The notes beneath the pieces were generated by a model, which saw only the letters and a list, made by a program, of their open reading frames with translations, made no database searches and was not told where the DNA came from. The position numbers and the translations under genes are program-made. Positions 32,485 through 40,700 of a stretch of DNA of 49,200 bases are shown here, piece by piece. Every line of letters begins with the position of its first letter. The stretch's first letter is position 1. Source of the DNA: Baffinella frigidus (Eukaryota > Cryptophyceae > Cryptomonadales > Baffinellaceae); NCBI GenBank assembly GCA_026770585.1, contig MU646315.1, forward strand, positions 126,993 to 176,192, in the 5' to 3' direction.

Positions 32485-33310
32485 ACGACCTGCCCATCTC
32501 ACGCAGCCCGTGGTGTGCCAGCCGCGCGGGAGGGACTGGGAGACGTCAGCCTCAAGGTCCTTTAGATCCTTTCAGGTCCTTGAGATCCTTGAGGTTCTTC
32601 GAGATCCCAGCATAGGCGGACACCGGAACTTGTTCTGTAGAAAGACCATGCTTCCGAAGGTCAAGCATTGATCAATCCACATGCAGCGATGATCCGTACA
32701 CAAATTTTCACGCCAGAGATCCCTTCAGTGGAGGCAGGAGAGAGAAAGGCCGGTGGGGGGTCATGAACTGATTTGAATCAAAATGTCAACTTTTGGACGA
32801 AGTGGACTGTGAGCCTTGGTCGGACAGGTGATGAGCGCCGGCGCGGCCTCTCCCCTCCCAAGCGGGGTCACATGGACCTCGCGTTTGTGCGACTGCGTCC
32901 ACTCGGTCAAGGCAGGCCGCACTGCGGCCTCGAGCCACTGCTGAGCGTCATGCCAGGGGTATCCCCCCATCTTGGCGAAGAAAAGAAGGTGGGGAGGAGA
33001 AGAGAAGGAGAGGGTTGCATGAACTGATTTGAATCAACATGTCAACTCTGCCATTGTTCTATTCTCATTCTCCCTATCAAGGTGCGCGACCGCTTTGTGT
33101 TGTTCTGGTGCTGGGGGGGAGGGGACGCGTTCCTGGATAGATCGGCGACGTATGGCGTTGCTGGGTGCTGACTCAGCTTCGTCCAGAAGAAAAGGGGCGA
33201 GGTCGGCGGCGTGTGTGCTGTTCTCAGGGTTTCATAGAGCTATCCACACCTGGATTGAAGAGGTGGTCTCAGCGGCTTCGGGGAAAGCGCGAGAGCGAGC
33301 CCAGATGGTC
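32485..33310 (+). repeat. Segmental duplication, copy 2
   Basis: Contains a second intact copy of gene Y exon 1 on the reverse strand (32,970-32,878, MGGYPWHDAQQW.. HKRE, donor GTCCAT) and a shortened copy of exon 2 (LAHHGLREMG). Between copies, exon 1 differs by three silent and two replacement codons. Lying upstream of gene Y, it could be an alternative first exon or a passive copy. Confidence 0.8.
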
Positions 33311-33434
33311 AGGAGGTACACATAATGCTCTTTACTAGTAATATTAAGGTAACCTTGTAGTAATTTTCATTGAAACCATGTTGTAAAAAAACAAAAGGTT
33401 TCCATACAAAATCAGGCAGGAAAGCAGGGATTAA

Positions 33435-33500
33435 GGGAAGGAGGGAGGGAGGGAGGGAGGGAGGGAGCCAGGGAGGGAGCCAGGGAGCCAGGGAGGCTCG
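33435..33500 (+). repeat. GGGA microsatellite
   Basis: (GGGA)n with GCCAGGGA variants. The flanking 33,311-33,430 is AT-rich with no gene seen. Confidence 0.9.
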
Positions 33501-33550
33501 GACTGCACCCTGAGTGCCCCCCGCACTAACGCAGACCGGATTTGGGCCGC

Positions 33551-33640
33551 CCGTTTTTTTAACTTAGTACCAGAGGGTTCACTGAATCGTGCGTTTAGTC
33601 AACCCTCTGGTACTAATTTAAGAAAACAGACACCGACCGA
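33551..33640. repeat. Hairpin element
   Basis: Inverse arms TTAGTACCAGAGGGTT and AACCCTCTGGTACTAA, extended outward by TTTTTTTAA/TTAAGAAAA, with a loop of about 35 bases. It is MITE-like in form. Confidence 0.8.
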
Positions 33641-34043
33641 TGTCGGAGAACCCGTGTTCTTAGTTATAACCCAGATGAGCTCACCCCTAGTGCACTTTAG
33701 AGGAGGAGGGTGGCAACGCTCCTGCTTCACATGAGCCCTGTCCAGGCTATTCCCAATCTGGAGTGTGTGCACCTCTGAGCAACCCTGGAGTGTGTGCACC
33801 TCTGAGCAACCCTGCGCCCTGAATCCTAAACCCTAATCCGTAAACCCTGTGCTCAGGAGATTCTGGAGAGTCGGCTTCCGCGCGTTCTCCGCGACTTTTC
33901 TCAGGCTGTGGGGGGACTGTGGTCCTTCTGAGAGGCGGAATCCAGAGGGGAACGCACCACGCGCGCGACAGGTACGTTGAGCACCCCCGGCAGCGCGACG
34001 GACAGCGGTGTCCTTCAGGTGAGTTACCCTGCCACTATTTTGA

Positions 34044-34268
34044 GCGAAAATCTCGTGCCGCTCCCAGCTCCTGAACGCGGAAGCGCTGGCCCTGCGCCAC
34101 CACACCACCACCTTAGACAACACCCCCCGCGTCCTTCTGCCCCGCGGAACGCTGCAGGGTGATCCGCTAGCGCCGCTGTTCTTCCGCTTGATTGCCTCCT
34201 GGACTGACACCACGGCAACCTGGGCACTGAGGCACGCAAGCCCCCGCGGCCCCTTCGCAGGTGGATAG
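34044..34268 (+). pseudogene. Reverse-transcriptase fragment (non-LTR-like)
   Basis: A 74-codon open frame with no start codon contains PRGTLQGDPLAPLFFRLIAS, the RT core motif around the invariant QGDPLSP.LF element of LINE and group-II-type reverse transcriptases. The catalytic YADD motif expected about 30-60 residues downstream is absent, and the frame closes at a TAG after WALRHASPRG. It is a short, dead remnant. The frame also has exon-like borders (CCCAG before, GCAG/GTGGAT after), which could be chance. Confidence 0.6.
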
Positions 34269-34317
34269 CTCTCCCCATGCAAAACACATGATACACATTG
34301 CTCGTTGGGACTGACCA

Positions 34318-34620
34318 GTGATGGTTGACGCGTGGGGGCTGACGCGTCGGGAATGACCCGTGAGGGCTGGCGAACACACGATTTTCCCTGCGCTAACCAG
34401 TCACACTTTGCCGGAAGGCCAATCGGCGGGGACTGACGCGCGTGGGTGTTGACGCGCGTGGGTGCTGACGTGTGTGGCGTGCGTGGGTGATAACGAGGGA
34501 GGGTCTTGACGCGCCTGAAGTGCTGCTACGCGTGATGCTAATGTGGGTGAGCGCTGTTGCGGTGCTAACGCGGGTGGACTGAAGCGGGAGGATGCTAATG
34601 TCGGTGGGTGTTAACGCTTG
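34318..34620 (+). repeat. GACGCGTGGGTG minisatellite
   Basis: Degenerate tandem units of (G/T)CTGACGCG.GTGGG(T/G)G over about 300 bases. No gene in 34,269-34,911. Confidence 0.8.
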
Positions 34621-34911
34621 TCTCAGTGATTTTCTGCTGTTGTTCCTGACGCTTGGATTGCCCTGAATTTCGCTGACTTCCGTACGTTAATCCCAACAAT
34701 ACCACATTCATCTCCTTTCATCTTTGTCAATCTTTGGTGGCCATCTTTGGTGTCTAACTGATTTTACCTCACACCCCCACACAATCCCTTTCACCTTGTG
34801 GGGTATTCGTGATTGAAGCTCTTAAACTTCAACCATGGGATACCATGAGCCTCAAAGGAGGCTGACTTGGGTTCGGTGCGTGGGCGAGCGCGCGCCCCAT
34901 GGGTAGCCTCA

Positions 34912-35064
34912 AACACCCCAACAGAGCCGCCCTTTATCCCCTCTTCACGAGCCTCTGCACTGGAGAGCGAAACGCGATCCGAAAGCAAACATGCTTTCCC
35001 TGCAGATCCCTTCTACGGAACGGCGTGTCGTTGGCATATGTTGGGAGCATTTAAAACCTAAAGG
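34912..35064 (+). repeat. Dispersed 150-bp repeat with open frame (copy 2)
   Basis: Second copy of the element at 10,040-10,190, ending TTTAAAACCTAAAGGACCTA. The open frame TPTEPPFIPSSRASALESET, then AFPADPFYGTACRW, is kept. Confidence 0.75.
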
Positions 35065-35295
35065 ACCTAGAGGTGCCGCACAACCCGTACTAGTTTATCT
35101 GTACCATTCTGGGGGTTGACTTTTTTGAGCGTGTCCTGAGTTATGTGTACCGCTCGAAGCTCGACTCCGTGAGAAATTTGATGTTGAGCATTGGAAGGTG
35201 ACTAGCTCATATTGCCTCAACTGTCCTTAGAAGTTGAATCTCTTACATTGTTGAAAGTGTTAGAAGCTGTCTGATTGCCTTGTACAATGCCGTGT

Positions 35296-35462
35296 TTACA
35301 GAACAGCTGCTGCGTTTGGGGTTAGCCGCACCGCACGCTTTTGTTGCTGTAACCGACCTCCCTTTGGTGAACTGTATGGGAGGGTAGTAACGCTGCAGCA
35401 ATTGTTTTCAATCAAGCTGTTCGAGCAGGTGAGGGTAGCCATGCACTTGCCACAATAGACAC
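35296..35462 (-). other. Candidate minus-strand terminal exon, unrecognised
   Basis: A strong acceptor (TGCTTCTCTTTCAG) is followed in one phase by 54 open codons to a TAA: VYCGKCMATLTCSNSLIENN, then CCSVTTLPYSS and AVRLTPNAAAVL. Cysteine-rich, but no known finger spacing. No partner exon was found. Confidence 0.25.
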
Positions 35463-35589
35463 CTGAAAGAGAAGCAAGTGAGGATTCTCGCGAGGGAGGT
35501 AGGGGGGCGAGGGGGGGGCCTTGCGGCTGCTGACTGTGGGTCGTCGGAAATGCGCCTCTCACCTCCCCGACCCAAAGATACTGAGGCCT

Positions 35590-36235
35590 CGATATCAGGA
35601 TTTAAATCCCAAACCTCAAACCATAACCCCAAACCTTTAAACCCTGCACCTCAACCTTTCACCCTCAACCCCCTGAATCCTGAACCTGGATTCCTCAAAC
35701 CTGAACTCTGAACCTTGTAGCCTGAACCCTGAACCCTAAACCATAAATCCTAGATCCTAGATCCTACACCCTCACCCTAAACCCCATGCCCCAAATCCTG
35801 CACTCTGAACCCTAAACCATAAAGTATAGAACCAAACCCCTGAATATGTCAACCCTCAACCCTCAAAGCTCAACCCTCAACCTTCAACCCTCAACCCTCA
35901 ACCCTCAACCCTAGGAAAGAGCGTGTGGAGCGCAACTGCGCAGGAGGGGCAGCGGCTCAGACACGCGGAACGAAGCGCTCAAGCGTTCATTCAGAATCGA
36001 GTCAGGAAAGCACGGAGTTTTTTTAGAGTAACGGGGAACTCCGTTACACCCTAAACCCTAGATCATTGACCAAAAACCATACACCATAAACCATACCAAT
36101 AAACCCTCATTTCTAGAACCCAAACCTTAAACCCTAAATCGTTAACCCCAAACCCTAAACCCTCAACCTCAAACCACACCCTAAACCCCAAACTTTAAAC
36201 CTTAAAATCCTAAACCCTCAACCCTCAACCCCGGT
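35590..36235 (+). repeat. CCCTAAA/CCCTCAA telomere-like heptamer blocks
   Basis: Two blocks (35,590-35,915 and 36,045-36,235) of CCCTAAA, CCCTGAA and CCCTCAA units in the orientation opposite to most others in the window. They would fit an intron of a plus-strand gene, but no exon is recognised nearby. Confidence 0.9.
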
Positions 36236-36440
36236 AGTACTTCGCTCATACGGAGCCGCCCAGCCCCAGGACCACCGTAGGGCTATCCCTTATGTGGACT
36301 GGCAGTCAAATTTGACTGCCAAGAGGTCCTAGGCAGGTCGTAAGGCCCTACGGCAGGGCGTACGAGCCCACTGGCCACTTCATTGATAGGAATTTCGGTA
36401 GGGTCCTAGAAGGGCGTGCGTCATTATGAGCGAAGAACCC
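36236..36440. mobile_element. Family A ends around a family C core
   Basis: GTAGTACTTCGCTCATACGG at the left and CATTATGAGCGAAGAACCCCT at the right bracket a family C palindrome (TATCCCTTATGTGGACTGGC.. CTGGCCACTTCATTGATA). A nested or hybrid element. No gene is recognised from here to 37,354. Confidence 0.65.
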
Positions 36441-36957
36441 CTGTTAACTCAGGTATACGTCCTTTCCTGTGGGCTTGCAGTGTGTGCGTGTGGTGCCGTG
36501 GTCGGAGTTCCCAACCCTACCCCCCTGCCCGCACTACTCACAGCCCGCACTACCCACAGTGTGCCCCCACCGTCAGAGCACCCTTCAGAGAGTGGATACC
36601 TTGCGAGGCTCACTCCTAACTGGCTGGTTTCTGGCTACTTATGGCCACTAAGTGGACCTCGCAGTTTGTCCACTCTCGTAGGAGAGTAGGGTGTTTCTTC
36701 TCCTTTCCATCTTCAGGCATTGCATGAGCACCAAGGTTTTGCAGCGGAGGTCGCGAGGATCAGTTTCCGAGGCAGGCCATTGCATTTTGGAAGGTGCGGC
36801 AAAATTAGTGTGGCCGAGGAGAACCCATCATCCAGTCTCACAGCTGTCAGTTTTTGATTGAACATGAACCTTGTAAAGCATTGTTGGTGGGAATTGGAGC
36901 CGTGGCGCCCACTGTTCGGGCGGGAACGTGACAAACTCTCGTACACATCTGCACGTG

Positions 36958-36992
36958 CCTCTTTTAAAATGCCGACATTTTAAAAGAGGCCC
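36958..36992. repeat. Short perfect hairpin
   Basis: CCTCTTTTAAAATG and CATTTTAAAAGAGG around CCGA; part of a repeat ending in CCTCGAGTGG shared with 11.6 and 14.4 kb. Confidence 0.75.
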
Positions 36993-37137
36993 TGCACCGC
37001 CTCGAGTGGTTCCAGCTCTCTGCTGTCGACGAGAACGTTTCGAGTTTTTGCCCCATCACCTTTTAATAGTGTGTGGTCCCAATCTCAAGCCCACACGACC
37101 TCCTCCCCCCCCTCCCATGTTGGGAGCAATCAAACCT

Positions 37138-37345
37138 TATCCCTTAAGTGGCAAGGGGGTCCACATAGACCCCCTGAGGTCCTAGGCAGGTCCTAGGGCC
37201 TTACGGTAGGGTGTATGAGCCTGCTCGCCACTTCAGGGACCCCTTAAGTGACCAGTAGGCTCACACGCCCTGAAGTAGGGCCCTAGGACCCGCCTAGGGC
37301 GAGTCAGGGTGAATGTTCACCCTATGGGCACTTAAGGGATACATA
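37138..37345. mobile_element. Two abutting family C elements
   Basis: TATCCCTTAAGTGGCAAGGG.. CTCGCCACTTCAGGGA, then CCCCTTAAGTGACCAGTAGG.. GGGCACTTAAGGGATA. Both enclose CCTAGG palindromes and the CCCTACCGTAGGGC-like centre. Further copies at 37,575-37,640 and 37,660-37,778 separate the terminal-exon copies of the MYND gene. Confidence 0.75.
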
Positions 37346-37354
37346 GGACCCGCC

Positions 37355-37569
37355 TTAGATGCGTGGGTACAGCTTCCCACCCTTCGTCGCGAACAAATCC
37401 ATCAGCATCGGCATCTTCGCGAACTTCGTGCCCCCACTCTCAAGCCCCCCCGACCTCCTCTCCCCCCCTCCTATGTTCGGAGCGACCAAACCCTAACGGA
37501 CCCGCCTCAGATCCTTGGGTACAGCTTGCTACCCTTTGCGAACACGTCCATCAGCATCGGCATCTTCGT
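37355..37569 (-). repeat. Two extra copies of the MYND-TPR terminal exon
   Basis: The reverse strand reads TKFAKMPMLMDLFATKGGKL, then YPRI and a stop (37,430-37,355), and TKMPMLMDVFAKGSKLYPRI and a stop (37,569-37,507), against the parent KFAKMPMLMDLFAKGGKLYP at 37,871-37,782. Both lie downstream of the parent and lack its acceptor. Confidence 0.85.
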
Positions 37570-37781
37570 CCCAGGCAGGTCCTAGGGCCCTACGGTAGGG
37601 CATACGAGCCCACTCGCCACCTGCGGGATAAGACCCGAGGATCAAACAGCTCCATACATCACTTGAGGGATATCCCTCAAGTGCCCATGCCTCCAAATTT
37701 GGCGGCCAAGAGGTCCTAGGCAGGTCCTAGGGCCCTACGGTAGGGCGTATGAGCCTACTGGTCACTTAAGGGACATGGAGC

Positions 37782-40700
37782 TCAGATGCGCGGGTACAGC
37801 TTCCCACCCTTTGCGAACAAGTCCATCAGCATCGGCATCTTCGCAAACTTCGCCAGCTCTGCCATCCGCACCTGGGTTAGGTTTTCGGGGTTAGGGTTTG
37901 GGGTTTGGGGTGTGGGATTTTGGGGTTCGGGGTTCGGGGTTTGGGGTTTGGGGTTTGGNNNNNNNNNNNNNNNNNNNNNNNNNNNNNNNNNNNNNNNNNN
38001 NNNNNNNNNNNNNNNNNNNNNNNNNNNNNNNNNNNNNNNNNNNNNNNNNNNNNNNNNNNNNNNNNNNNNNNNNNNNNNNNNNNNNNNNNNNNNNNNNNNN
38101 NNNNNNNNNNNNNNNNNNNNNNNNNNNNNNNNNNNNNNNNNNNNNNNNNNNNNNNNNNNNNNNNNNNNNNNNNNNNNNNNNNNNNNNNNNNNNNNNNNNN
38201 NNNNNNNNNNNNNNNNNNNNNNNNNNNNNNNNNNNNNNNNNNNNNNNNNNNNNNNNNNNNNNNNNNNNNNNNNNNNNNNNNNNNNNNNNNNNNNNNNNNN
38301 NNNNNNNNNNNNNNNNNNNNNNNNNNNNNNNNNNNNNNNNNNNNNNNNNNNNNNNNNNNNNNNNNNNNNNNNNNNNNNNNNNNNNNNNNNNNNNNNNNNN
38401 NNNNNNNNNNNNNNNNNNNNNNNNNNNNNNNGGGGTTTGGGGTTTGGGGTTTGGGGTTTGGGGTTTGGGGTGTGGGGTTTGGGGTTTGGGGTTTGGGGTT
38501 TGGGGTTCAGGAGTTGGGGTGTAGGGTGTAGGGTTTCGGGTCCAGGCTTCAGGCGTCAGGCATCAGGGGTCAGGGTTTAGTGTTCAGGGTGTAGGGTGTA
38601 GGGTTCGCACGTCACCCCCCCGCAGCGCGCAAGCTCTTCAGCAGGGTTCAGGATTCAAGGTTAGGGTTTAGGATTTAGGATTCAGGGTTTAGTGTTTTGG
38701 GTTTGGGGTGTAGGGTGTAGGGTGTAGGGTGTAGGGTGTAGGGTGTAGGGTGTAGAGTGCATGGTGTAGGGTGTAGGGTGTAGGGTGTAAGGTGCAGGGT
38801 GTAGGGTGTAGGGTGTAGAGTGCAGGGTGTAGGGTGTAGGGTGTAGGGTGTAAGGTGCAGGGTGTAGGGTGTAGAGTGTAGGGTGTAGGGTGCAGGGTGT
38901 AGGGTGTAGGGTGTAGGGTTTAGGGGTTAGGGAGTAGGGTGTAGGGTGCGCACATCATCCACCCCGCAGCGCGAAAGCTCGTCAGCAGGGTTCAGGGTTC
39001 AAGGTTAGGGTTTAGGGTTCAGGGATAAGGGTTCAGGGTTCATGATTTAGGGTGTATGGTGTAGGGTTTGGGGTGTAGGGTGTAGGGTGCGCACGTCATC
39101 CGCCCCGCAGCGCGCAAGCTCGTCAGCGGCCTGGTTCCAGTACTGCGCGGCCAGCGCGAAGTCGCCCGCCTGGTTTGGGGTTTGTGGTTTGTGGTTTATG
39201 GTTCATAGTTATGGTTTATGGTTGATGGTTTACGGGGTGGGAGGTGGAAGGTGGGGTTTGGGGTTTGGGGTTTGGGGTATGGGTTGTGGGTTGTGGGTTG
39301 GGGTTGGGGTTTTGGGGTTGAGAATTGAGGGTTTTGGGTTTAGGGTTTAGGGTTCAGGGTTTAGGGTTTGGGGGTTAGGGTTCAGGGTTCTGGGGTCAGG
39401 GTTCAGAGTTGAGGGGTTAGGACTTAGGGTTTAGGGGGTTTGGGGTTCAGGGGGTAGGGTGTAGGATTGAGGGTTTGGGACCCAGGGTTGATGGTTCAGG
39501 GGGTTTGGGGTTCAGGGTTCAGGGTTTCGGGGTGTTGAGGTTTGAGATTTGGGTATTGGGGTTTGGGGTGTGGGGTTTGGTGTTTGGGTATTGGGGTTTG
39601 GGGTGTGGGGTTTGGGGTTTGGGTATCGGGGTTTGGTGTTTGGGTGTTGGGGAATGGGGTTCGGGGTTCGGGATTTGGGATTACTAGCTCTGTTCCACTC
39701 GATTTGGTCTCATCAATTTGATGAGACCAGATCGCAACGGTTCGTCAAAAGTTGACAAATCCCTTCGGAAAAGTTGACTTTTGGCGTTTTGGGTCGAATA
39801 AAAGGACACAGTCGATTTAGTCAACCCAAGTGAAACAGAGCTAGGATTAGGGTTCAGGGTTTAGGGTTTAGGGGTTAGGGGCAAGGGGTTAGGTGTTAGG
39901 GATTCGGGGTTAGTGGATTGCGGTTTCAGGTTTGGTGTTTGGGGTTTGGGTATTCGGGTTTGGGGTTTGGGTGTTGGGGTCTGGAGTTCGGGGTTCGGGG
40001 TTTGGGATTAAGGTTTCGGGTTAAGGGGTAAGGGGTTAGGGCTGAAGGGTTAGGTGTTAGGTGTCAGGGGTTAGAGGTTAGGGGTTAGGAGTTAGGAGTT
40101 AGGGGTAAGAGGTTTGGGGTTTGTGATTTGTGTTTGTTGTTTTAATTCCAGAGTTTAGTGTTTAGTGTTTAGTGTTTAGGGTTTACGGTCTTGGGTTTAG
40201 GGTTTAGGGTTTAGGGTTTAGGGTTTAGGGTTTAGGGTTTAGGGTTTAGGGTTTAGGGTTTAGGGTTTAGGGTTTAGGGTTGGTGTTCAGAGTTCAGGGT
40301 TTAGGGTTCAGGGTCTAGTTTTTTTCTGCGTTGGTCTAGGGTCTAGCGATTTGGGTTTAGGGTACAGGATTCCGGGGTTCGGGGGGTGGTTACCCGGTTG
40401 AATCATCAAGCTACCCGGTTGAATCGCTAAGGGTTCTTCAAACGTGTAGCTTCTTGATTCAACTGGGTAACTACAACCAAAAACCTTTTCTCCTAAACCC
40501 TCAGCGCGGCCGTTGCACCTCCATCTCCAAAAAATATTAATCAATTGCTTTCGGCGCAACGAAATTAGCTACAATGCTTTACTATTACTTTTGGGGGCAA
40601 ATCGTGTGGCAAATTTTGTTTCCCAGAAGTAATCGATTACTCTATAATATCCTCGTTGGATTCTCGGAATCTTGCATGGAGATTAACCTGAGCGCGGCCA

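Noticed and set aside
37786-38580. Long open frames (up to 264 codons) on the + strand
   Set aside because: They consist of Ns and the GFGVWGL translation of TTTGGGG repeats; the real coding content at 37,782-37,871 is on the minus strand.
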